Origin: Astragalus membranaceus
Lineage: Eukaryota > Streptophyta > Magnoliopsida > Fabales > Fabaceae
Length of the DNA: 64,000 nucleotides
Reading direction: 5' to 3'
Assembly: GCA_039519185.1 (NCBI GenBank)
Contig: CM076846.1
Coordinates: forward strand, 154,180,406-154,244,405
The notes under the pieces are model-generated. The model saw only the letters and a program-made list of their open reading frames with translations, was not told the origin of the DNA and searched no databases. A program made the position numbers and the translations under genes. Numbering within the stretch: the stretch's first letter is position 1; the number at the start of each line of letters is the position of its first letter. Positions 22,401 through 34,300 of the stretch are shown here, piece after piece.

Positions 22401-22515
22401 TAACATAATTTAGCACACAACTACAACATAATTCACTTAATTAATTATGCTAATTAATTATCTAAACCTCTTGCTAATTTCAATAAATGAAATTAGCTAA
22501 ATTGGGGATGTTACA
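19492..22515 (-). mobile_element. Solo LTR of a Del/Tekay-type chromovirus, TSD TACAT
   Basis: The plus strand begins TGTAACACCCCGATATTTC and ends GGGGATGTTACA, the inverse of the LTR ends at 12255-15761, so this copy is on the minus strand. TACAT is present at both flanks (19487-19491 and 22516-22520), an exact 5-bp target duplication. With no internal region, this is a solo LTR of 3024 bp made by LTR-LTR recombination. Inside are three copies of a GCCCTAATAA-GTGACTA unit (19970-20090) and three copies of the palindrome AGCACGGGTCGTGCT (20654-20740). No gene is credible here. Confidence 0.95.
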
Positions 22516-22520
22516 TACAT

Positions 22521-23907
22521 TACCACCGCTCACACTCGAGTTCGAACCCTAGAGCCGACGTCCTCATGTCGCTGAAATGGCTAATGCAACCAACAGTGAG
22601 AGACATACCTAATCAATAATCTGCCAAATGCCAATACTTGTTTATTTGGGAAAAAAGAGAAAGAAAAAATGTCTTGTAAGGTGTATTAATCTTACTTTAT
22701 TTTATAAAAGAAAACAAAATAACTTGACCTGTGTAGGTTGTAATGGTCCATCAACCATTTTCTCTTTTGGCCCTTCTGACAATTTGGAACAACCTGTATG
22801 TTTATATCTGCATTTCAGTGCAGCCCACTTTTCTATGATTTATTTTTTTGGGTAATAATTTCCTTTGGTTTGTGGTCATGAATTGATACATTGTTTCACA
22901 CAATCAGACCGATATAACAGGCAAATTTTCATGGGCAGGGGGGTCACCTTTGTGATTGTCGATGAGAGTGAGTTAGACTTGGCAAGTTGAATAAAGTATA
23001 GACCCCGTTAAATGCCAATCAACATGCAAATATCACACTCATCAATTCTTCCTTTCCACTCAAACTCTCATAAAAGCATATATCACACAGCACAAGTTAC
23101 CATGTTTCATGCTCGTATTTGTCCCCTCCTCCCTCCTACTCATAACGTCTAAAATACCACTATTCTTAACTGCATTGCATATACACTCAATAGTGTTAAT
23201 TTTCTTGCATGCAAAAAATACCCTGCATTGCATGTACGCTCAATAGTGTTAATTTGTTTGATCAGGTTCGGACTTTGCTTTCGTTATTCTTGATACTTGT
23301 TCGGTTTTTTGATCCATAGACAGAGTGGTAAGGACTATTTAAAACTCACACACAACTGCGTGGTCTCAGAGTGATAGTATTCAGCCCGGCAATATCAACA
23401 ATTGCTAGTTAAGCTAGGTCTTACGAATTGATACTTGTTTAGTTTATCATGGAGTCTCTCACTCACTAAAGTTTCAAATGGGATATATATACGATAAAGT
23501 AAGCTGCTCTCTGCTCCAACCCTTTAAATGGATCTCAGTACCTCGGGGGATTAGTCTCTGTAGTTGTGTGTAGGAGATATCTTACTTTACCCAAAAAAAG
23601 AGGTTCTCTGCTCCTATACCCTTTTGTCATGTAGAACAATCAATTTAGTTATTCATGAAACTAAATTGTAGGAGTTGCAAAAATCAATTGGTCCCTCCCT
23701 AAAATCAATTATTGATTGAGACTTTTCAATTTTGAGGGTAATTTTGAAATAGTAAGAATTCTAGGGACTAAATTGAAAGCGCAATTCACACGTGATATGT
23801 AAGATGAGCTCGCCTATAACTGTCTCAATATTTTTCCTCATTTTTTATGTGCTTCATCCTCAAATGTAGGTAAAGAAACTATAGTGAGCTAGAATTCTGT
23901 CACTGAC
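22521..23907. other. Upstream region of the NPH3 gene
   Basis: About 22525-22610 resembles a SINE remnant on the minus strand with a B-box-like GGGTTCGAACTC. About 23310-23590 may be a second SINE: it has AGAGTGGTAAGGAC and later CTCGGGGGATTAGTCTCTG, wording common at plant SINE 3' halves. A tandem block CTCAATAGTGTTAATTT occurs at about 23188 and 23239. The promoter and 5' UTR of the NPH3 gene should lie at the right end; no core promoter element could be fixed. Confidence 0.4.
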
Positions 23908-23964
23908 ATGGTGGATAGTGATCAAGAGATATATACATCAGCTGCTGGTAACTTGTGTCTCTGA
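23908..23964 (+). other. Possible upstream ORF before NPH3 start
   Basis: An ATG opens 18 codons (MVDSDQEIYTSAAGNLCL) and stops at 23962-23964, 26 bases before the main ATG at 23991. If this stretch is in the mature 5' UTR, the small ORF could lower translation of the kinase-pathway adaptor gene. The transcription start is not known. Confidence 0.35.
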
Positions 23965-23990
23965 GGAAAGAGGAACATATTTCTGGTGCC

Positions 23991-26900
23991 ATGAAGAGAA
24001 CAAGTGAATGGTATACTTCTGATTTTTTAAAACTCATTATTTGGTGCATATATCTCTTATGCTAACCTTTCCTTTACTCATGAGTTGAATGAACTACTTG
24101 TCATAGGAATTTTTCCCAGGAGATTCCAAGTGATCTCACTGTTCAAATTGGTGAAACTTCATTTTCGTTACATAAGGTAGTGAATCAATTCATACACAGA
24201 CTCTTTGCTGCATGTATCAAATTTATTTTTCTAATGATCATTTAGCATCGATATCTCTATTTGTAATTTGCAGTTTCCAATAATTTCCAAGAGTGGTTAC
24301 ATAAGGAAGCTCATTTCAGAACCTAGTGAAGCTAATGTTTCATTAATAGAACTCTTTGATGTTCCTGGTGGAGCAGAAGCATTTGAACTAGCAGCAAAAT
24401 TCTGCTACGGAATAAACTTCGAAATAAGTGTTGAAAACATTGCGATGCTTCGCTGCGTGGCAGAGTATCTTGAAATGACAGAAGATTATTCAGTTGGAAA
24501 TTTGATAGGAAGGACTGATTCTTACTTGAATGAAGTGGCACTTAAGAGCATGTCTGGTGCTGTATCTATATTACATATATCAGAAACACTTTTTCCAGCT
24601 TCAGAGAAAGTAAAATTGGTGAGTAGATGCGTAGATGCTATTGCTTATATAGCTTCTAAAGAAAGCCAATTTTGTTCTTCTGCAAGAAGTGATAGTAGCA
24701 CTGAAGGAGTTGTGTCTTCTATGTCATCTCAGCAAAGGCCAGGAGTTGATTGGTGGGCTGAAGATTTAGCAGTTCTTAGAATTGACTTTTTTCAAAGAGT
24801 TTTAGTTGCAATGATGGCAAGAGGGTTTAAACATTCTGCTATTGTCCCTATTATAATGCTATATGCACAGAAATCTCTCAGAGGCTTGGTAAGTCCCTTC
24901 ACTAATAAAAGAAATGACACTTTCACATCAATTTGGTTTTGCATATTGAGTTTTAGATAAACAGTTTAATTCAACGCTTAGTTGTTTATTATTTATATAA
25001 TCAAAAAGAAAATGCACTTAAACTATACTGGAATGCTTATTGATATTTCCACCGGTAAATAAGTCCTAATAAATTCAAATGTCACTACAAGAAAGATGTG
25101 ATTTACCTACAACATATATCGATGGATAATGAACGGTCGGCAAAACTAAAATTTCTGACGGCTTTGTCCATCGGTAAACAGTTTGTTTGGTATTTGTCAT
25201 TACCGACAGAAAAGTTGGTCGGTACTTCACTGAATCTGTCAGTAAATTTAGGGGGAATATATTCCCGCGTACGTTTCCGACGGACCATTAGCGGTTGGTA
25301 ATTACCGACCGAAAGTTCATCAGAAACTATTGGCAGTTGGTTACCGACGGAATTTCCGTCGGAAATAAGAAGCAGGTAATACCGACGGATATCCTAAAAC
25401 ACTGTCGGTAATTATTTCCGACCCGCCCATTTCCGACGGAAAAATTTCCGTCGGTAAAGGCATCACTTCCAATGGTTTTCTTGCTTTACCAACGGCTTTT
25501 GGCCGTCTGTAATTGCCGGTTTTCTGGTAGTGCGTAGTGCGTACACTGAATGTTAAACCTTCTATTTTGTGGATCAGGAGATATTTGGAAAGGGAAGGAT
25601 GGAGATTGAACCACAACAAGAGCACGAAAAGAGGATTGTTTTAGAGACACTAGTAAGCCTTCTACCAAGGGAGGAGAAGAATGCAATGTCTGTAAGCTTT
25701 CTTTCTATGTTGCTTCGAGCAGCAATCTTTCTCGAAACAACAGTTGCTTGCAGGCTTGATTTAGAGAAGAGGATGGCCATGCAATTAGGACAAGCTGTTT
25801 TGAATGATATTCTTATTCCTTCTTATTCATTTACTGGGGACACATCATTTGATGTAGATACCGTGCAAAGAATAGTGACTAATTACTTAGAATCTGAAAT
25901 GGGAAATCATTCAGTGTACAATGCAAATGATGAATATTATTCTCCTCCACAAAGGGAAATTTATCGAGTTGGAAAGCTATTGGAGAACTACCTTGCTGAA
26001 ATAGCCACTGATAGAAATATACAAGTAACAAAGTTCATTACTCTTGCTGAACTAATTCCTGAACAATCAAGAACAACAGAAGATGGAATGTATAGAGCAA
26101 TAGACATCTATCTTAAGGTACACTTCTATACTAATATTGTTGTAGTGTGCTTTTGATCCTATTTTTTTCAATAGCACTGTGTTCACGCTTTTACTATTTT
26201 GAAAAAACCAATATTAGATTTCTGTCACCTAGATAAAGCACTATATATATTGATGTTATCATGGTTTATTTAGAAATCAGAGTTGAACTTATAATAGTAT
26301 TGTTTTAAGATTCCTGCTTACAAAATTGGAATCAATATTTCTTATTAAGAAGTTAGTTGAAATTAGTTTTTCTTATTGTACCAAGTTTTAGGATTTGGAT
26401 CCTCTGCTGCCTCTGCACGGTGCAGAGGCAGGCAACAGAGCCGTTAGATTTAGAGAGAGAAAATGTTCTCTCTAAACGGTTATGCTGCTTGCTGCCCCAT
26501 GCAGAGGCATCAGAGGATCCGAATCCCAAGTTTTAACTTCACAATTCATTTGACTGATATTCATATTCAATTCAAAGATAGAGTTTGTAACGCTTAATAA
26601 TTCTCAGGCTCATCCATATCTAAGTGACACGGAGAGAAAGAAAGTATGCAGCATAATGGACTACCAGAAATTATCACGAGAAGCACGAGCACACGCTGCA
26701 CAAAATAACAGACTTCCTGTCCAAACCGTGGTTCAAGTTCTCAACTATGAACAACAACGTCTTCGCGACAACATGGATCATGGTACTGACAAGTTGAATG
26801 TCCACTCTGCTGAACTTTATCCAGTTTCAAATGTGGTATCCAAATTACGAAGAGAAAATGAAGAACTGAAACTAGAGATAGTGAAATTGAAAGTGAAAAT

Positions 26901-27129
26901 AAAAGAGATTGAAAAATATATACCTGAATCATCAGCTACTAATAGTCCTGTTTTCAATGCTGCTTCTTCGCCTTCTGCTGACAAACCTCCTTTGCCTAAA
27001 AAATCATTCTTAAACTCATTGTCTAGAAAATTTGGTCGTCTTTCCCCTTTTCTACGTCCTGATCCTGTTGCTACTCCTCTCAAATTTCCTGTGAAACCAG
27101 ATAAGAATTGGCGCCATTCCATATCTTAA
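23991..27129 (+). CDS. NPH3/RPT2 family BTB protein, 588 aa, five exons
   Basis: NPH3 proteins are plant adaptors for Cullin3 ubiquitin ligases; founding members act with phototropins at the plasma membrane. Exons: 23991-24010, 24107-24176, 24274-24888, 25578-26117, 26608-27129; all introns are GT-AG and the frame closes without stops. An N-terminal BTB fold covers about residues 18-100 (PSDLTVQIG, SFSLHKFPIISKSGYIRKLI, FELAAKFCYGINFE). The NPH3 domain starts at about 189 (DWWAEDLAVLRIDFF) and includes MYRAIDIYLKAHPYLSDTER and HAAQNNRLPVQ. A coiled coil lies at about 490-520. The C-terminus NWRHSIS keeps the R-x-S-x-S pattern whose antepenultimate Ser is a phosphorylation-dependent 14-3-3 site in NPH3. 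The first exon is only 20 bases long, so the start depends on that small exon; the protein length is normal for the family. Which paralogue is uncertain. Confidence 0.95.
25083..25532. mobile_element. CACTA-type MITE in NPH3 intron 3
   Basis: It starts CACTACAAGAAAG and ends TTTTCTGGTAGTG. The interior is filled with direct and inverted copies of a CCGACGGAAA / TTTCCGTCGGTAA unit, a CACTA subterminal pattern. The flanks are TGT and CGT, so the 3-bp duplication has one mismatch. It makes up most of the 689-bp intron 24889-25577. A right-end relative lies at 31000-31174 within the next gene. Confidence 0.88.
26391..26526. mobile_element. Mutator-type MITE in NPH3 intron 4, 9-bp TSD
   Basis: A 136-bp element with inverted ends (GGATTTGGATCCTCTGCTGC at the left, inverse of GCATCAGAGGATCCGAATCC at the right). 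CAAGTTTTA flanks it on both sides (26382-26390 and 26527-26535), an exact 9-bp duplication, which indicates Mutator-like origin. It lies within the intron 26118-26607. Confidence 0.93.
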
Positions 27130-30100
27130 GACTCTTTGCACTGCAGGGTACAAGTCACCATTTCTTTGTTTTCTTCTCGTGCAGATTATATTATCGTGAT
27201 GATCCTCAAGAACTGAAGGATTAGTTTGTAATTTCAGGAACTAAAATAGTATTTTGTAATTTCAACAAAAAGCTAGAATTTGTAAATGATGTTAAGAATA
27301 ATTTGGAGTGTGATGTTTAAATGGTAGGGGGTCATTGAATTCTCTTATTGCGTGTATTAGGATTAGGTAATTTTTAAGGGTAATGTAATTTTTTGGTGCG
27401 ACTAAGGTATTTTATTTTAAAACGCTTTGGTTAGACAATAAATTGAGAATTTGTAAAATGAATGGATTTTTTATAGGCAAATTGTTAGTAGTTAATTGTT
27501 ACGCAATTGTAGGAGATCACGTCATATGTCACGCAATTGTAGGAACATACCAAGTTTTGCTCCGCGGGCTAACCTGTCTGAAGAACAATTTGTTGCTATG
27601 ATTTCTAAAATTAACATTGTTGGTGGATGGATAGTGGCTCCTCTCGTCGTGTATACAATGATTTAAAACATACACGACTGCTGAAAATAAGAAAAGTATG
27701 TTGAGTCTGGCGAATGTTAGTAGTTTTTTTTCGATAAGCACAAATGTTAGTAGTGAATTATTAGGAGAAATTTTATTTTCTGGAATTTGAACCATAAACC
27801 TTCTTATACTCGGTCTGTATCCCTTAACTCACCAAATAAACTATCTATTTGGACCTCCTTACCGAAGATTTCATGAAGTACTTTATTCAAGTTAATTTTA
27901 CTGAATTTCAAATACCACATAAAAACCTAAGAATTTGAAATTTACTCTTTACCTTAGGAGTGGATTTTTTTTCAAATTTACAAATTTCTCCCTATAAATT
28001 TCAAAATTTACAGATTGGTACCATTTTTTTTTGGAATTCGTCATGTGGTCTCAAAAAATTTCATGTCTTTGCAGACATGTCCCTGAATATTTTTATTATA
28101 TAGATTGGTCCCTAAAATTTTCCAAATTTTGTAGATTGATCCCTTAAAATTCCCATTTTGTCATTTTTTTACAAAATTTTAAACCGCTTTTCTTTTGTTA
28201 CTTATGTTTTACTCCAAATTTTTTGAAACTTGTAAAAATGACCCAATTTAAAATAAATAATTACACCATCCAAATTAAAAAATTTATAAATGAAAGAAAA
28301 TTCAATTGAAGCATTTAAAGTACTTAAAATTTTAAATCAACACACTCTTATATTTTAAAGCTTCATAAACCAACACGATTAGCTGAGTGGCTTAATCTAC
28401 CCTGAGACACGGTGATCGACTTGGTGCTCCAGAGTTTGATTCCCACCTGTAATAGTCTGAACTAAAAAATTTTAAAGCATCGTAGCTCGTTATGATTGCT
28501 CTCACGGCATGGCCAAGTTGATTGAGTTTGCAATGTGACTATTTGCTTCTCATTTTGCAAGATCAATGCATAAACTTGGTTCATGTTTGGGAAAAATGAG
28601 TCTTTTACAGAATTTGGCCACGGATGTCATTATTAGAGTGGATAATGTCGTTCTCTCTTAATTATTGGGCTTATTCGACTTTAGCAACCCATATATCTTG
28701 GAATTAGGCTTATAGTTTTGCCAACTTAATCGGCCTTATGAAAGAATCCGAATATCCTATGTATATAGGTCTAGAACATAACTAAATCACAATTTAACAG
28801 ATTTTGAATAAGTTCATAAATGTTAGGAGGTCAACCGTGAACTTAAAACAGTGTACAGTGACACTAAAAGTTTGTTTTGATCGACTTATTTAGACTTATC
28901 TACTGGCATAAGCACTTGTGAGACTGTTTGAGAAATCTTATAGAAACAATTATGACATATTCAGAAGTTGTTTCCATAAACTCCACAAGATAGCTTATGA
29001 AAACAGTTTATGATTTATAGAAAAAAAGTGTAACATTATTTTATCTTTTATTATATAAACAGCTTATGCATAAACACTTATAAGATAAGTGTTTATGCCA
29101 TAAGCGCTTAATTAAGCTATTTCTCCAAACGACCGCTATCTTTCCAATGACCATAAGATTTCTGAAACAATACAGTGCATGAAACAGCAGTTAGTGGGGT
29201 ATGACTTTAAATTATTTAGTCCTTTGAGATAAGAAGCTTTAAGAAATGTAATAGTTCAAGTGACAGCCTAGCAGCAATGTCCTTATTAATGTCCAAGCCT
29301 GGGCCTAATAATAAAAGTTCAAAGAAAAGAATAAAATCATGGTTTGGTTTAAATTCACGCATATCCTAAAGACATTATATGTAATAATTTAATACATATT
29401 TTGGGACAGACCTAACCAAAACATGTCAAAAGCTGTGTTAAAATATTGGTAGAGAATCTGTTGTCCATCTGATAGCAGACAAGCACTGGTTTTCCAACTT
29501 CTTGTTGGCTAGTAACTATGTGATATATGTGAGTGATGGTTGGAAAATAAATTAAGGTTGGGGGAGAAAGAAACTGTTTACCTACTTAATACGTTTAGAA
29601 AAGTAAAACAATAATATTATCAGACAAATCCTATTTGCAATGGTTTCTTACCCAAGCTGCATAGAACCATCAGCCTGGGTTCAATTGCTTTAGAGAGATG
29701 AATGGGGAAATTTGTAAGTAGGTTAATTCAGTTGGTTAGTTAGTTAACTGTGTAACTAACATTCAGTTACAGTTTTGTTTTGTAATTGTCCTATGGGGAC
29801 TTGCATTTACCAATTGAGTTACAATTCTGTTCGTAGCGCGTGATAGCGCCACTGCTGTATTTTAGTGTGGTATATCATAAGTGTAGAAGTCCCACGTTGC
29901 TTGGTTTTGTAATCAAGTTAGCAACGTGGATCTCATCGCACACACAAGCAAGTGTAAATCTTCGGATTTGAGTTGGACAGTTTTTTGACACGGATTCATA
30001 AAATCAAATCCTAAATGGTCTATTTGGTTCCTAATATACACACTTTTGTTTCTGTTTTCTTTTTCACTTTTAATTACAAAACTGTCAGCTTATTTTTACT

Positions 30101-30389
30101 TAGTTTTCTATTTTCAAATATTTGTATAAGGAAAGCGAATATACCAAGGAATGTGAGTAATTGCTGGACCAAAATATCAGAGGCGTGTGAGTTGTGAATA
30201 GTAATGGATCAGTGCACCAAGTAAAACTAGTGGTCTAAATTCCAGATATATCAAACCCCACCATCACACTTGATAACAATTTGCAGAAGAATATTCCACA
30301 ATCCACACAAAACATCATTCACAAAGTTAGTCTTAAACTCCTAATAATAACATAAATTTAAATACATCACATTCACCTTACATTTTTTC
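27130..30389. other. Intergenic with MITE and SINE debris
   Basis: The NPH3 3' UTR should cover roughly the first 200 bases. About 27783-27860 has a SINE-like minus-strand block (GGTGAGTTAAGGGATACAGA). At 28378-28455 a tRNA-like SINE head appears on the plus strand (TTAGCTGAGTGGCTTAA, then GAGTTTGATTCCC). About 28866-29137 is a probable MITE with the ends GTTTG and CAAAC and repeated CATAAGCACTT / AAGTGTTTATGCC text in inverse orientation. No gene was recognised. Confidence 0.45.
28378..28455 (+). repeat. tRNA-like SINE head
   Basis: TTAGCTGAGTGGCTTAA matches an A box and CAGAGTTTGATTCCC a B box, about 48 bases apart, as in a tRNA gene. The sequence does not fold into a proper acceptor stem and lacks tRNA-length boundaries, so a SINE is more likely than a tRNA gene. 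Confidence 0.45.
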
Positions 30390-31309
30390 CTAAGTCATGT
30401 TCAGATTCAACACTTGGAAAAGCCAAGGTGACTGTTTCAATCTTTCTTGTCTTAACTGTTCTTCAATATCATAACTCTTTCTAACTCCAATTTGATACCC
30501 TGCGGTCGAATCCGGAACCTGAACAAGGCGAATCGGTATCACGCTTCCATTTGATTCCTCTCTTGTTATAGGATTCCTATGATGATGTGTCCTGTTCTTG
30601 AATTTTGTCTTGTTTATATCACTTGAACCAGTTGAAGATGAAGACAAGCTATTTCCTGAATCTGAAGTTAGTGGTGTCTCAAATTTCTTCCTACGGTTGT
30701 AACTTGAAGGACCTAATGTCAGCTCAATCTCAGTCTCATCTATCATCTCTAGCTTTCCGTCGTCGTCGTATGATTCTGCTATCTGCTCCTCTGCAGGCCG
30801 CCTTTCAAGATCAAATTTTATTCGAGCCTTTTCTTCTCCACCTTGATGATTAGCATTTTGATTTAAACTAATCATATTCTTTAAGCACCACTCTTGTTCT
30901 CTTACTTCAACACCTTTTCTAGCTTCCATATTTTGCATCAGTATCTTTTGAATTCGATACAATCGGTGAAGTTCATATACCTGTAAGAAAATTCTCATCA
31001 AGATAAATGGTTTGTTGGAAAAATTTATCGATGGCTTTTTTTTATGGAAAGCCATCGATAGTATGTGTGGTCGTTGGTAATCCATTGGTACGACTTAGAT
31101 TACTGATGACTTTTTGGTATTACCAGCGGCTTTTGGCCGTCGGTCGGTCGGTAATATGAGATTTTCTTGTAGTGAGTATACTATTTGAGAAAGAGTGACT
31201 AGAAGAGAAGAAATAGAAAGAAAAGTACCTGTTCTTTGAAAGTTTGTTCATGCTTTAACATGGCCATCCTCATGTATTCTTTGTCACAAGATCCAACAAG
31301 CTTTTCCAT
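30390..31309 (-). CDS. Plant protein of unknown function, 223 aa, EAR-like motif
   Basis: Exon 1 (31229-31309) encodes 27 residues starting MEKLVGSCDKEYMRMAMLKH; exon 2 (30390-30980) encodes 196 more. The donor GT is at 31227-31228, the acceptor AG at 30981-30982, phase 0. The junction region KEQVYELHRLYRIQKILMQN is a plant-conserved block also found in DUF863-type proteins. An acidic stretch precedes IELTLGPS, an LxLxL-type EAR-like repression motif (residues about 120-126). A Ser-rich segment (SDSGNSLSSSSTGSSD) and a conserved-looking C-terminus PWLFQVLNLNMT follow. No catalytic domain is visible. A role as a transcriptional repressor partner is possible but is only inferred from the EAR-like motif. 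A 5' UTR intron is possible, with a donor-like CAG-GTTAGA on the minus strand at about 32240. Confidence 0.8.
31000..31174. mobile_element. CACTA-type MITE remnant in an intron
   Basis: The right end reads GAGATTTTCTTGTAGTG at 31158-31174, the inverse of CACTACAAGAAAATCTC. The interior has GGCCGTCGGTCGGTCGGTAA, the same subterminal family as the MITE at 25083-25532. The left terminus is degraded; sequence at 30981-30996 (CTGTAAGAAAATTCTC) resembles a decayed copy of the terminus and overlaps the splice acceptor of the host gene. Confidence 0.75.
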
Positions 31310-34300
31310 TGAAGATCTAATTAGTTTCTTTTCTTCTACAAAGGGGAACTAGTTTTGAACCAATGCTACACAGTTAACTCTTCTTTGTCTGAATTTTGTG
31401 TTCAAAAGTGTGTCTTGATGAATGATATGACTCTCCACCTTCATATAAGATATATAAAAGTTATAAGGTTGAATGAGGAAAATTTTAACAGAATGTGGTA
31501 GTTGATTAAATGAAAATAGGATGGTCTTTTGATTCTTGAAATGAAACACTAGGACAAAATGATGGTATCGACTTCCTTTTAGTATAATTTGTCTCTCTCC
31601 TTCCAATACTACTTTGGACCACATTTGAATGAACCCCATCAAAAAATAAAAAAATATCTCCCGACAACCTTACCTGTTAATTTTCCTACCTTAATAATAA
31701 CTTCTCATCTACACACACACACATATACATGATGTCATTATTCATGTCATCTTTTCAATTATTGAAATATTTAAATTCAATACATGATATGATTATCAGG
31801 TAACATTTTTTCTCTTATTTTCATTAACAAGAATAAATACTTGAAGAAATTTCTTTAAAACCTTGCACTTCAGTGGTCAACTTTTGTTTCTGTTCATCAT
31901 AATAATGAATTTTTTCCTTTCTTAGGTATTGCAGACAACCGTCTCTGGAATGAGTGTTTTTTGGCAATGCTTAATTAATTAGCATAATTTTCTAGCTTCT
32001 CAGAACTGGCATTGCATGATGCCAAACCTTATTTCTCATGCATGAGACAACAGACTTTGAATATGAATTCCAAACATATATATACATCAACATACTAAAC
32101 ATAGAAACTATATGTTATAGAAGCTATCCCCCCAAAAGAAAATATAGAAACAAAATTTGCAAGGCAGAAAAGGGAGCAGATATCAGTTTCAGAAATCAAT
32201 TGGTGAATTTAAAGCAGCATATGAGATAAAGCTTCTAACCTGGTGAACAAGAAGACAAGAGAATTTAAGGAGATATCTAAAGGAAAGGAAGGAAACTCCT
32301 TCTTTCAAGTTCAACCACACTTGAGAGACAACCTTCTTAAAATTTGATGAGAACTCTGCTAATCTGTTCTCACATTCCCTATCAGTAAATACTGTTGGAG
32401 ATTAAATAGAATACTTGTTGTAACAGAACAGTTTTGAAGAATTTAAGATTCTCCCTTTAAAGACACAGAAACCAAAGTGGTAGTAGCTATTGCATGAGGT
32501 GTTGGTTAGGAGCATGCCAAACAAATCTCAGTGTACTGACCAATGTGATTCAAGTTTTGTGGAGGAGATGCTTGAGGCAGGTCCAGCAATACAGATATAT
32601 TAAATTAGTAAATAAATACACGCATTATTAGCACTACTACTAAAATTTATATAATTTTTTTGAGGATCACAAGGTCTTGGTTTTCTCTAGACAAATCATT
32701 AGCATAACAGCATAGACTGCTTAGGTGAATCACATGCACCTCAAACTTCTATATCATAAAATAGTTGTCTCAGTTCTAGTAATATTAAACAATACTTGAG
32801 ATTATAGCACATTATATTAATCTTGTACTATTATTGAGGCGTGCTTATGTGAATTTAGGGTAGGAAATGGCATATTCTCTAACGCCGACAGATACATCCT
32901 GACCGTTCAAAAAATGGGAATCTTCTTATAGTTGTCCAATCTACTACTGGCCATATATAGGATTAGGATCTCATATCTAACCTTCAGTTTTCATTTTTTC
33001 ATATAGTTGTCCAAAATATCATGGAGTTTATCTCATCCTAAATTCTTTTGTTTGATTCTCTAACATTAATAATAGATGGAGCAAAGAATGAGATCATCAA
33101 TTATAGATGCCTCGTACCTGTACTGTTCAAAAATGTACATTATACTTTAATGGGTTTTTGCGAGCATCACTCTAAGAAGACCTTGCGCAATGATTGTATA
33201 TGTTAACTGGCCACGTGGGTGCTATCTTAATGTGTCCCTTTGGATTTTAATTTATAATAAATAAATTGATTGATGTGCATGCTATACGAAGTATAATACA
33301 TATAAGAAGTATAATAGATAGGATAGGAATACTAGTAGTAGTAGTAGTAGATTAGATCCATCATTCATGTATGTTTAGGCCTTATCAAGATCACCACATG
33401 CTTGCGTTGTGATGTGAGGCTACGATTCTCTCTCTTTCAGGGAGGTTACATTATTAATTAATATTCTTTTTGAAAGGAATTAATAATAAATTAAAAAAAA
33501 AGAGATCGAGAGGGAGAGAAATGGACGTGGAGTGGTGGAAGCACGCGTTGCCGGGGGTGGAAGGTGCATTCTTATGGGGCGGTGGGTCCTTGAAGTTTGC
33601 AGAAAAGGCTGATCTATAAATTTGTGGCCTTTGTGTTTCAGTTTGGTCCCATTTGAATTACTATATTCAACGACAACAACGAACTTAGACAAAAATATTA
33701 TAAAACAAGGAAACCGTGATCATAATTGTATAAACTTTTCCCACCCTGCCAATAAAGGTCCCTCTTGCTAAAGATTTATCTCACATTTCTCGTGAAAGTG
33801 GATTCAAATCCTGCTGTCGACGATGTGAGGATCTCATTATTGGGTAATATGTAAGTATCTCTGCAAGCGTTCAAAACATCTTGAGGCCTTTTCTGACCCT
33901 CATGAGCCTCTGAGACCCAACTCGCGAGCCTCCGGAACCCAACTCACCTAAATTTTTTGTAACCAATAAAACTTGTCCCACCTTTTTACTCTCTTCACTT
34001 TTTTTTTTCAAAGGTCTCTCTTCATATTTTGATTTGACTCTTTACTCTCATCACATTTTGATACCATTATGTGACATTCACTAACCAACCAACCAACTAG
34101 TACGTCAAGAAATGCGTTCGAAAATAAGCAAATGATATAAAATAAAATATGATTTATAAAATTCTTTCACAAACAAAATAGTGAAGTCATGTCATCTCAA
34201 AACTTTTATATATGCCGAATAATAAACAAAATCTAAAGGAAATAATGAAACAGAAACATAAAACTCCAAGCCTCGATGTCACATATCTCAGAATTTTACT

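Noticed and set aside
28378..28455. tRNA gene
   Set aside because: A-box and B-box-like text is present but the acceptor and anticodon stems do not pair; a SINE head explains it better.
33480..33692. 70-codon minus-strand frame
   Set aside because: No motif, no plausible gene context, and it begins in low-complexity sequence.
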